DNA from: Pseudomonadota bacterium
Lineage (GTDB): Bacteria; Pseudomonadota; Gammaproteobacteria; Burkholderiales; Burkholderiaceae_D
Direction: 5' to 3'
Assembly (NCBI GenBank): GCA_023449275.1
Contig: JAEXJM010000007.1
Span: 1-29,940 of the forward strand
Length of the DNA stretch: 29,940 nt
Part shown: piece by piece, positions 22,785-29,940 of the stretch
How positions within the stretch are numbered: the first letter of the stretch is position 1
Layout: each line of letters opens with the position of its first letter
The notes under the pieces: model-generated
Told to the model about the DNA's origin: nothing
Databases searched by the model: none
What the model saw: the letters and a program-made list of their open reading frames with translations, nothing else
Program-made: the position numbers and the translations under genes

Positions 22785-25124
22785 TCAAATTCTTTTTCCC
22801 AGTCTGGCGAATGCCTCTGCCATGGCACTGTTACCGTTCCCGATATCGGTACGCTTCACTTTATGGCCGGTAACCCTAGGACTTTTGCCTGTATGCACAT
22901 CCGGAATACGATCCAGTTTTTCGGCCAGATTCATTGTCAGGGCGATTCTTCGGCGTTGCATATCGACCTCGACAACCTTGACCTTGACAACCTGTCCGGT
23001 TTTGACGATCTGGTGCGGATCTTTCACGAATTTGTCAGACAGTGCCGAAATATGGACAAGACCATCCTGATGGACTCCGATATCGACAAAAGCCCCGAAA
23101 GCGGTCACATTCGTGACAACCCCTTCCAGAATCATGTCAGGTTTCAGATCCTTTATTTCCTCGACACCCTCCTTGAAGTGAGCGCTTACAAATTCAGGCC
23201 GTGGGTCACGTCCAGGCTTTTCCAGTTCTTTCAGAATATCAACGATAGTCGGGATGCCGAAACGCTCACTGACATATTTTTCAGGCCTGACTGTTTTAAG
23301 CAGGCTTACATTGCCGATCACATGTTTAATGTCGGCATGACTGTCTTCAAGAATCTTTTCAACCAGTTCATAGGATTCAGGATGGACAGCTGATGCATCC
23401 AGCGGATTGGCCCCGTCCGGAATCCTCAGAAAACCTGCCGCCAGTTCAAACGTCTTTTCACCAAAACGCGGAATGGCCCGCAGTTCGGCACGGCTGGCAA
23501 AGCGGCCGTTTTTATTCCTGAACCGGACAATATTTTCCGCCACCGTTTCAGACAGGCCCGATACCCGCATCAAAAGCGGTACCGATGCCGTATTGACATC
23601 GACACCGACGGCATTGACACAATCCTCGACTGTGGCATTCAGCGACCTGGCCAGTTTCGTCTGGGCGACATCATGCTGATACTGGCCCACACCAATGGAT
23701 TTCGGATCGATTTTCACCAGTTCTGCCAAAGGATCCTGCAACCGGCGTGCAATCGACACCGCACCACGGAGTGAAACATCCATATCCGGCAATTCACGTG
23801 AGGCATATTCGGAGGCGGAATAAACGGAGGCGCCCGCCTCGGATACAACGATCTTGTTGATCCTTTTGCCTTCTGTCAGTTTGAGGAGGTCTGCTGCCAG
23901 CCGGTCTGTTTCACGTGAAGCCGTTCCGTTTCCTATAGCGATCAACTCAACGTCGTATTTCCGTACCAGTTCCAGTAATGTTCCCAACGCCCCGTCCCAA
24001 TCGTTTCTGGGCTGGTACGGATAGATTGTTTCGGTTTCCAGTACCTTTCCCGTTTTATCGACGACGGCAACCTTGACGCCCGTCCGTATGCCGGGATCAA
24101 GTCCCATCGTCACTTTCGGTCCGGCAGGAGCGGCCAGCAAGAGGGCTTTGAGATTTCTGGCAAAGACCGATATGGCTTCTGCTTCGGCGTTTTCCCGCAA
24201 CTGGGTCATCAGCTCGGTTTCCAGATGAGTGGAAAGACGGACACGCCATGCCCATCGGACGCATTCCAGCAACCATTTGTCGGCGGGCCTGTTCCGGTTC
24301 CCGATATGGAATGATTCCGCAATCATCCGCTCGCAGGCATTGAATGGGGCATCCCATCTGGGGCGCTGCTCTTCGGAATCGAGCCTGATCCTGACGTTCA
24401 GGACCTCTTCACGCCTTCCACGGAGTACTGCGAGCAATCTGTGCGACGCGATGGTTTTGATGGTTTCCTGATAATCGAAATAATCCGAGAAGCGAATGCC
24501 TTCCTGTTCTTTTCCTTCCGATACTTTCGATTCGACAACACCATGTTCCTGAAGCCAGCTCCTCAACGCGTTCAGCAATGACGCGTCTTCGGAGAATTTC
24601 TCGATCAGAATCTGGCGGGCACCGTCCAGTGCCGCCCTGACATCGGCGACACCCGGATTTTCGCCATCGGCCGTATTGAAAGCCGGGCACAAATATTTGG
24701 CCGCCTCGGTATCAGGATCGAGCATGGGATCGTTCAGCAGGGCATCGGCCAGTCTGTCAAGACCGGCTTCCGTGGCCAGTTTTGCCTTGGTTCTGCGTTT
24801 GGGGCGATATGGAAGATAAATGTCTTCAAGTCGGGACTTGTCCTGGGCGGAAGAAATCGCTTCAAGCAGGGCAGGAGTCATTTTTCCCTGGCTTTCGATC
24901 GATTCGATAATACTTGACCTGCGTTGTTCAAGCTCGCGAAGATAAAGAAGACGTTCCTGCAACTGGCGCAACTGTACATCATCCAGTCCTCCGGTCGCTT
25001 CCTTACGATAACGCGCAATAAAAGGGACTGTCGCTCCCTCATCCATCAAGGCGATAGCCGCCTCAATCTGAGGTATGGATACTGCCAGCTCACCGGCAAG
25101 ACGTTTTTCAATTGATGAAACCAT
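22785..25124 (-). CDS. Tex-family RNA-binding S1 protein
   Basis: Tex is a conserved cytoplasmic nucleic-acid-binding protein linked to transcription and stress tolerance, related to eukaryotic Spt6. From ATG 25124 the product is 779 aa, the normal size. In order it has the N-terminal helical region (ATVPFIARYRKEATGGLDD, with the conserved RYRKE), a YqgF-like domain from about residue 335 (MGLDPGIRTGVKVAVVD), helix-hairpin-helix repeats (NAVGVDVNTASVPLL, NGRFASRAELRAIPRFG) and a C-terminal S1 domain at about 660-735 (GVVTNVTAFGAFVDIG, DGLVHISALSDKFV). An in-frame TTG at 25145 is unlikely. Confidence 0.96.
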   Translation of the reverse strand: MVSSIEKRLAGELAVSIPQIEAAIALMDEGATVPFIARYRKEATGGLDDVQLRQLQERLLYLRELEQRRSSIIESIESQGKMTPALLEAISSAQDKSRLEDIYLPYRPKRRTKAKLATEAGLDRLADALLNDPMLDPDTEAAKYLCPAFNTADGENPGVADVRAALDGARQILIEKFSEDASLLNALRSWLQEHGVVESKVSEGKEQEGIRFSDYFDYQETIKTIASHRLLAVLRGRREEVLNVRIRLDSEEQRPRWDAPFNACERMIAESFHIGNRNRPADKWLLECVRWAWRVRLSTHLETELMTQLRENAEAEAISVFARNLKALLLAAPAGPKVTMGLDPGIRTGVKVAVVDKTGKVLETETIYPYQPRNDWDGALGTLLELVRKYDVELIAIGNGTASRETDRLAADLLKLTEGKRINKIVVSEAGASVYSASEYASRELPDMDVSLRGAVSIARRLQDPLAELVKIDPKSIGVGQYQHDVAQTKLARSLNATVEDCVNAVGVDVNTASVPLLMRVSGLSETVAENIVRFRNKNGRFASRAELRAIPRFGEKTFELAAGFLRIPDGANPLDASAVHPESYELVEKILEDSHADIKHVIGNVSLLKTVRPEKYVSERFGIPTIVDILKELEKPGRDPRPEFVSAHFKEGVEEIKDLKPDMILEGVVTNVTAFGAFVDIGVHQDGLVHISALSDKFVKDPHQIVKTGQVVKVKVVEVDMQRRRIALTMNLAEKLDRIPDVHTGKSPRVTGHKVKRTDIGNGNSAMAEAFARLGKRI

Positions 25125-25206
25125 AGTTGTCTTCACAAGAAACAAAAAACGAGATGATACTCACTTCTGCCGGATTCGCCATACACCAATGCCAACCAGC
25201 ATTCTG

Positions 25207-25235
25207 TTTATTCGTTAAAAGCAGGCATAAATCAA
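25207..25235 (-). promoter_or_regulatory. Candidate promoter of tex
   Basis: On the minus strand TTGATT (25235-25230) and AATAAA (25212-25207) are separated by 17 bp, about 83 bp before the tex ATG. Each matches four of six consensus bases, so this is a modest candidate. Confidence 0.35.
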
Positions 25236-25261
25236 TTATTTTTACGACATTCCTCTATAAA

Positions 25262-25322
25262 TTAAGAAAAATGCCCCTTTGAAAAGGATCAGTTTCTTAA
25301 CCAAAAAGGGTTCTTTTTTTTT
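25262..25322 (+). promoter_or_regulatory. Nested hairpin and T9 run in the leader of the SNF2 gene
   Basis: TTAAGAAA (25262-25269) pairs perfectly with TTTCTTAA (25293-25300), and inside it CCTTT pairs with AAAGG (25276-25287). Right after comes AACC-AAAAAG-GGTT and, one base on, nine Ts (25314-25322). This resembles a structured leader ending in a terminator or attenuator about 60 bp before the helicase start. No small ORF of regulatory type is seen; the only upstream ATG near a good ribosome site is ATG-TGA at 25361. Confidence 0.45.
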
Positions 25323-25385
25323 ATTAATAGAAGATAATGTATCTCTTTGGCAGAAGGTAAATGTGATTTTTAAGTGGCAACTGGT

Positions 25386-28300
25386 ATGATGAATTTCACG
25401 CTGAAAGACATTAAAAAACAGTTTGGGGAAAAAGCGAATGCGCTCGGGACGGAATATGTCCAGAAAAAACGCGTCCTGCAAATCCAGCGCTCCGGCAACC
25501 TGATCCGTTCGCAGGTCAAGGATGTTTCCGGCCAGACCTATCAGCAGAATACTTTCATCAAATCCACGACGGAAGGCATCCAGTTTCAGGGAACCTGCTC
25601 ATGCCCGTTAATACTGAATTGCCATCATGTTGCAGCCGTTCTGATGACAATCATCCAGAAAAACAGAACCGCCGGCAAAAACAAAAATATGCCTGACGAA
25701 ACACCTCTGTCGAACTGGGTACAAAAGCTCTATTCCACGATTTATCCGCTATCGCCCGATGCTTCGGTTAAAGTGGAAATGTCAGAGCCGTCACAGCATC
25801 GGCTCCTTTTTATCCTGTCCCCGGACCAATCCGACAAACGCCTGTTTCTGAGTATCGGCAAGGCCCGTTACAAATCGACAGGCGGCATCTCAGCAATCAC
25901 CCCCATCACGGATGCCGACGGCCTCCTGACGGAAAGGCCTGATTATTTTATGAAGGATGACGAAGAACCGGTAAGGCTGTTCTTGGCATCCCGTACCGGA
26001 TCGGCCCTTCCCATTCCGGGTACGGTCGAACCAAAGGGAAGTATTGGTGCCCGACTGCTGAAGATCCTCGTCTCCCAGAAACAGCTTTACTGGACAAATG
26101 CCCTGCCCGATATTGCAAAGGGACTGGTTTTCCCTCTCAAGTCCGCCCCTGCAAGAGAAGCGAAACTCGGCTGGGTCGAATCCGGCTCGTCGCTGAAATT
26201 GAAATGGCAGTTCACGCCATCGGCGAACAAGTCACGGAAATCGTCTTCGACAATCGACTATATCCTGCCGACAGAACCTGCATGGTATATGGAAAATCTG
26301 AGTTGTGGCGAATTGGTCTTGCCACCAGGTTCCCCTGCCTTTTCGATCAGTGAAATTCAGGATCTGATCGCCCAATCTCCTGTTATACCAGCAAAAGACA
26401 AGAAAACCGTCGCACGGCTTCTGGCTGAAAAAGGCATTGAAAATATCGTGCCGCAGCCGGAAGCGCTCAAGGAAAAAGTGCTGGAAAATATCACGCCACA
26501 ACCTGTTCTTTACCTCAGCAGCAAGGCACATTTTTACAGTGAAACGGAGGCGCCAACCTGGTTCGATTACGCCCAGCTGAAATTCGATTACGATGGACAG
26601 ACCGTCTTTCTTCGTTCCTCACTGCCGATCATTCGCCAGACCAGCGATAATGAAATCGAACGTATCGTGCGCCATACAGAGAATGAGGCGAAAACTTTCA
26701 AATTGCTGGAATCCTTCGGTTTTCATTCAGAAAGTGGTTCATCCACACCACTGGCAAATATTCCCGGCGCCATCAGCATGGCTTCGCCGACAGACTGGCT
26801 GCATTTCACACAGGATGAAATGCCGGGGCTGATGGCCAATGGCTGGAAAATAGAAAAATCGGCGGATTACCGTTACGACCTGCAAAATATCGAGAAATGG
26901 TACGCCAGCATTACGGAAAATGACGAAAACCTCGACAGGAACTGGTTCAATCTGGAACTGGGTATTGTCGTCAACCACAAACATTTTTCGGTATTCCCGT
27001 TGCTGCTCCCCCTGATCCAGAAATATCCGGATACCTTCGATTACAAGACACTTGATGAGCAACCCGATACCGACTCGGTTCTGGCGACCTTGCCCAACAA
27101 GAACAGGGTCGCTCTTCCCTGGAAGATGATCCGTCCGATTCTTCGCATTCTGGGCGAGCTGTATTATATGGAGCAGTCAAAACCGGCGATTTCACTCCAT
27201 CGCCTTGACTCGGCCCGTCTCGCCGAACTGGACAAGAGCCTTTCCCTGCAATGGATCAACGGTTCAGCCTTGCTTGAGATGGGCAGAAAACTGCTTGCGT
27301 TCAATGGCGTCAAAATTGTCGATCCTCCCAAAACGCTGAAAGCGACCTTGCGCGATTATCAGATCGAGGGGCTCTCATGGATGCAGTTTCTTCGGGAATA
27401 TCATCTGGCCGGCATTCTGGCCGACGATATGGGCCTGGGAAAAACCCTCCAGACACTATCGCACATTCTTCTTGAAAAAGAAGCCGGACGCCTGACGAAA
27501 CCGGCACTGATCGTTGCGCCGACCAGCCTGATGAGCAACTGGCAGGATGAAGCAAAACGATTTACCCCCGGCCTGAAAGTTCTGCTGCTTCAGGGAAAGG
27601 AGAGAGCGAAATACTTTACCGAAATAGAAAACGCCGATATCGTCCTGACGACATATGCCCTGTTGCCGAGAGATGAAGAAATCCTTCTGAAACATGAATT
27701 CCATTTGCTGATTCTGGATGAATCCCAATACATCAAGAATATCCGCTCGAAAGCGACACAGATTGCCTCCGCTCTGAAAGCGCACCACAAATTGTGTCTG
27801 ACCGGTACACCACTCGAAAACCATCTGGGAGAACTGTGGTCCCAGTTCCATTTCCTGCTACCGGGACTGTTGGGCAATGAAAAAACCTTCAATAGCGAAT
27901 TCAGGCATTCCATCGAGAGAAACGGCGACGAGGGAAAACAGGAGTTGCTGAACCGGCGAATCAGGCCATTCCTGTTGAGAAGGACAAAAGACAAGGTCGC
28001 CCGCGAACTGCCGATGAAAACGGAAATGGTCCGCTACGTTGAGCTGACCAATGCCCAGCGCCAGACATATGAGTCCGTTCGTGAGCTGATGGATAAAAAG
28101 GTTCAGGAAGAAATCGCCAAACTGGGCATCGCGCATTGCCAGATTCTCATCCTTGAAGCTCTGCTCAAACTGCGACAGGTATGTTGCGATCCCCGCCTTT
28201 TGAGGGGATCTGCAAAAAAAACAAACACGTCTTCAGCCAAGCTGAACGAATTGATGGAAATGCTGGAAGAACTGCTTCTTGAAAAGCGTCACATTCTCGT

Positions 28301-28766
28301 TTTCTCCCAATTCACGAGCATGTTAAACCTTATCGAAACCGAGCTGAACAACCGGAACATTTCCTATGAAATTCTGACAGGAGATACGACAGACCGGGCC
28401 TCCGCCATACGCAATTTTCAGGAAGGAAAAGTATCCGTCTTCCTGATCAGCCTGAAAGCGGGTGGCGTCGGCCTGAACCTGACAGCGGCCGATACCGTCA
28501 TTCATTACGATCCATGGTGGAATCCGGCTGTAGAAAATCAGGCGACAGACCGAGCATGGCGAATCGGTCAGGACAAGCCGGTTTTTGTATACAAACTGAT
28601 TGCCAAAGGTACACTGGAAGAAAAAATACAGGAACTTCAACAAAGAAAAGCGGATCTGGCAACGGCCATGCTTTCCTCCGGACAGGCACAGCATGTCCAG
28701 ATCACACCGGAAGACCTTCAGTCGATTTTCAGGCCGCTCGAAGAAATCGACATTTCCGAGGAATAA
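25386..28766 (+). CDS. SWIM zinc-finger SNF2-family helicase
   Basis: This is a large (about 1126 aa) SNF2/RapA-type double-stranded-DNA translocase, probably cytoplasmic, of unknown process. Near residue 70 is a SWIM zinc-binding motif, CSCPLILNCHH (C-x-C-x5-C-x-H). A long region without familiar motifs follows. The helicase core starts near residue 650: motif I ADDMGLGKTLQTL (about 675), motif II ILDESQYIKN (Asp-Glu-Ser-Gln instead of DEAH), motif III LTGTPLENHLGELW, then the second lobe with FLISLKAGGVGLNLTAADTV and motif VI QATDRAWRIGQDKPV. The start is unsure: GTG 25374, ATG 25386 or ATG 25389, none with a strong ribosome site. It stands alone, convergent with dps. Confidence 0.93.
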   Translation: MMNFTLKDIKKQFGEKANALGTEYVQKKRVLQIQRSGNLIRSQVKDVSGQTYQQNTFIKSTTEGIQFQGTCSCPLILNCHHVAAVLMTIIQKNRTAGKNKNMPDETPLSNWVQKLYSTIYPLSPDASVKVEMSEPSQHRLLFILSPDQSDKRLFLSIGKARYKSTGGISAITPITDADGLLTERPDYFMKDDEEPVRLFLASRTGSALPIPGTVEPKGSIGARLLKILVSQKQLYWTNALPDIAKGLVFPLKSAPAREAKLGWVESGSSLKLKWQFTPSANKSRKSSSTIDYILPTEPAWYMENLSCGELVLPPGSPAFSISEIQDLIAQSPVIPAKDKKTVARLLAEKGIENIVPQPEALKEKVLENITPQPVLYLSSKAHFYSETEAPTWFDYAQLKFDYDGQTVFLRSSLPIIRQTSDNEIERIVRHTENEAKTFKLLESFGFHSESGSSTPLANIPGAISMASPTDWLHFTQDEMPGLMANGWKIEKSADYRYDLQNIEKWYASITENDENLDRNWFNLELGIVVNHKHFSVFPLLLPLIQKYPDTFDYKTLDEQPDTDSVLATLPNKNRVALPWKMIRPILRILGELYYMEQSKPAISLHRLDSARLAELDKSLSLQWINGSALLEMGRKLLAFNGVKIVDPPKTLKATLRDYQIEGLSWMQFLREYHLAGILADDMGLGKTLQTLSHILLEKEAGRLTKPALIVAPTSLMSNWQDEAKRFTPGLKVLLLQGKERAKYFTEIENADIVLTTYALLPRDEEILLKHEFHLLILDESQYIKNIRSKATQIASALKAHHKLCLTGTPLENHLGELWSQFHFLLPGLLGNEKTFNSEFRHSIERNGDEGKQELLNRRIRPFLLRRTKDKVARELPMKTEMVRYVELTNAQRQTYESVRELMDKKVQEEIAKLGIAHCQILILEALLKLRQVCCDPRLLRGSAKKTNTSSAKLNELMEMLEELLLEKRHILVFSQFTSMLNLIETELNNRNISYEILTGDTTDRASAIRNFQEGKVSVFLISLKAGGVGLNLTAADTVIHYDPWWNPAVENQATDRAWRIGQDKPVFVYKLIAKGTLEEKIQELQQRKADLATAMLSSGQAQHVQITPEDLQSIFRPLEEIDISEE

Positions 28767-28780
28767 GACAAGGCAGACAA

Positions 28781-28819
28781 AAACGCCTTGTTACTTTTCA
28801 GGTAACAAGGCGTTTTTTA
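28781..28819. terminator. Strong bidirectional terminator between SNF2 gene and dps
   Basis: AAAACGCCTTGTTAC and GTAACAAGGCGTTTT form a perfect 15-bp stem around the 7-base loop TTTTCAG. Two more Ts follow on the + strand, and the minus strand ends in GTTTTTG. It sits 14 bp after the helicase stop and 11 bp from the dps stop, so it serves both convergent genes. Confidence 0.92.
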
Positions 28820-28829
28820 TGGTGCGGAA

Positions 28830-29354
28830 TTATTTTTTCTTGCGTTTTGCAGCTGCAGCAGCAATCGGTGCACTACCGTTTTCAAGCAGGCTTCTCAGCA
28901 TCCATGCATTCTTTTCATGAATCTGCAGACGCTGGGTCAACAGATCCAGTGTCGGCTGGTCATTGGCCTTGTCGGCAATTTCCAGTACTTCCCGCGCAGT
29001 ACGGGTAACCGTCTGGGAACCGATGATAACGTCACGGATCATGTCTTCTGCAGCAGGGACGCCTTCCGTTTCCTTGATGGACGACAATTTGGCGAAATCT
29101 TTCATTGTTCCCGGTGCAGGGAAGCCGAGCGAACGGATACGTTCCGCGATTTCGTCCAGTGCGTTCCACAATTCGGTATATTGATCCATGAACATGACAT
29201 GCAATGTCTGAAACATCGGACCGGTCACGTTCCAGTGATAGTTATGGGTTTTCAGATACAGGAAAAAGCTGTCTGCCAGCATACGGGACAAGCCATTGCT
29301 GATGGCTTCTCGGTCTTTGTCACTAATTCCGATCTCAATTCCAGGGATGTTCAT
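28830..29354 (-). CDS. dps: Dps-family DNA-binding / iron-storage protein
   Basis: Dps forms a 12-subunit shell that stores iron oxidised with peroxide and protects DNA. The 174-aa protein has the family core THNYHWNVTGPMFQTLH and DEIAERIRSLG, and a Lys/Ala-rich tail ending AAAAAKRKKK suited to DNA binding. By spacing from E. coli Dps, ferroxidase ligands His40, His52, Asp67 and Glu71 are kept, but the acidic ligand expected four residues after His52 is Met56, with Asp57 next to it. A very good GAAGGAGAG ribosome site precedes the ATG. A candidate promoter with an overlapping palindrome lies upstream. Confidence 0.94.
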   Translation of the reverse strand: MNIPGIEIGISDKDREAISNGLSRMLADSFFLYLKTHNYHWNVTGPMFQTLHVMFMDQYTELWNALDEIAERIRSLGFPAPGTMKDFAKLSSIKETEGVPAAEDMIRDVIIGSQTVTRTAREVLEIADKANDQPTLDLLTQRLQIHEKNAWMLRSLLENGSAPIAAAAAKRKKK

Positions 29355-29402
29355 TATTTCTCTCCTTCATTATCAGTTGGATTTCCGGGAAATCTCATTT
29401 TC

Positions 29403-29435
29403 ATTAAACCTGAATGCATCAGCGTGACAAGTCAC
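29403..29435 (-). promoter_or_regulatory. Candidate dps promoter with palindromic operator
   Basis: On the minus strand TTGTCA (29430-29425) and TTTAAT (29408-29403) are 16 bp apart, each matching five of six consensus bases, about 50-75 bp before the dps start. GTGACAAGTCAC (29424-29435), a perfect 5-bp inverted repeat with a 2-base centre, covers the -35 box. That placement fits a repressor or an activator of dps; I do not recognise the regulator. Confidence 0.5.
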
Positions 29436-29827
29436 TTCCTATCCAGAAGCAGCAATATCATTTTGATTTTCAAGTATTGTAACGTCATTTCGGAATTTGT
29501 TCTGTCCGGCAACAACCTTCCGATCGCGATCCTATCCCGCCCGCCACCGGACGACCACAAGCGCAAGACCAGAAATAATCATTATTATCAATAAGTTATA
29601 AAACAAATCAGCCACACTGGCGCGAATATCCCATTTCAACCGCAAAACCATCAAGAAAAAAATTTCCAAAAAAATTCATTTTTCTTTTCAAATAGTCCGT
29701 GAATTTACGACAATTTGCCTTTTTTCACCTTATACTTATCCTTCATACATACACACATTTGTTTTTCCATCTTTAGGGCCATTAAAACCAGCCTGTTTGG
29801 TGACGACTTGTTTAAAAGGGAAAGAAC
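29436..29827. other. AT-rich region between dps and the PanE-family gene
   Basis: No gene is evident; the long plus-strand frame reaching into it is antisense to dps. It includes AATAAT-C-ATTATT (29574-29586), a 6-1-6 inverted repeat resembling half of a Fur box, and poly-A/T tracts from about 29650. A possible promoter for the last gene has ACGACA (29707-29712) and TATACT (29731-29736) at 18-bp spacing. The AT content is higher than in the surrounding genes, suggesting curved, promoter-rich DNA. Confidence 0.4.
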
Positions 29828-29940
29828 ATGAAAATTGCGATCATAGGAGCCGGAGCGATAGGAGGCTACGTAGGAGTGAAACTGGCGTTGGCAGGAGAAG
29901 ACGTCACCTTCATCGTAAGGGGAGCCAACCTTGATGCCAT
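29828..29940 (+). CDS. PanE/ketopantoate reductase-family protein, 5' part only
   Basis: Only the first 37 codons are in the window. They encode MKIAIIGAGAIGGYVGVKLA, then the start of the second Rossmann strand (EDVTFIVRG). The GxGAIGG nucleotide-binding loop is that of 2-dehydropantoate 2-reductase and its relatives, which use NADPH. An AAAGGGAAAG ribosome site precedes the ATG. Whether it is the coenzyme-A pathway enzyme or one of several paralogous 2-oxoacid reductases cannot be told from this fragment. Its use of GGA, ATA and AGG codons is unlike the neighbouring genes. Confidence 0.8.
   Translation, partial: MKIAIIGAGAIGGYVGVKLALAGEDVTFIVRGANLDA

Noticed and set aside
25374..28766. SNF2 helicase as part of a DISARM-like or other defence system
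   Set aside because: It stands alone between tex and dps with no methylase, nuclease or PLD gene nearby; stand-alone SWIM/SNF2 proteins are common in bacteria.
28917..29594. 225-codon plus-strand frame across dps
   Set aside because: Antisense to dps for two thirds of its length, and the rest falls in AT-rich control DNA; no recognisable domain.
1..29940. CRISPR array, insertion sequence, prophage or toxin-antitoxin pair
   Set aside because: I saw no regularly spaced repeats, transposase or integrase motifs, phage genes or typical two-gene toxin modules on either strand.

Overview
The window looks like ordinary chromosome of a betaproteobacterium of the Burkholderiales, most likely an Oxalobacter-type anaerobe. 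The order mla genes, ABC pair, murA, hisG-D-C-B-H-A-F-I-E, HIT, htrA, nif3, sspA, sspB is the conserved Burkholderiales layout. The tatABC, petABC (cytochrome bc1) and bolA genes that I recall between these neighbours in aerobic relatives are absent here. The genus is an inference; no search was run.

Layout. (1) Bases 1-3720, + strand: outer-membrane lipid asymmetry genes mlaA, mlaC and mlaB, then a YadG/YadH-type ABC exporter. (2) 3799-12213, + strand: murA, then the whole histidine pathway in tight succession with ATGA-type overlaps, closed by a HIT-family hydrolase and a strong bidirectional hairpin. (3) 12294-14226: a DegS-like membrane-anchored protease (-) and a Nif3-family gene (+) whose start codons are one base apart. 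(4) 14446-15584: sspA, sspB and tRNA-Thr(TGT). (5) 15585-15994: a gene-free stretch with a 16-bp palindrome, a 52-bp-spaced direct repeat and hairpins, leading into a succinate/acetate-type CoA-transferase. (6) 17570-20609: an NSS-family sodium symporter (-) with a 10-G tract in its coding sequence, divergent from a meso-diaminopimelate dehydrogenase-family gene (+), and the 3' end of a 62-aa acidic ORF. (7) 21034-25124: AI-2E/PerM-family membrane protein (+), ubiX (-), tex (-). (8) 25386-29940: a SWIM/SNF2 helicase (+), dps (-), and the start of a PanE-family reductase (+), cut by the window end.

How the genes work together: the first 12 kb are envelope maintenance (Mla, MurA) and histidine synthesis. 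The protease and ClpXP-adaptor (SspB) genes are protein quality control. The CoA-transferase fits acetate or dicarboxylate CoA chemistry in an anaerobe. The transporter and dehydrogenase share an intergenic region and may handle the same amino acid.

I saw no prophage, insertion sequence, CRISPR array or defence island, and no convincing new multi-gene system. The best leads are the poly-G tract in the transporter, the transporter/dehydrogenase pair, a degenerate 14-residue repeat tail on MlaA, and a Dps with one apparent ferroxidase ligand replaced by Met.
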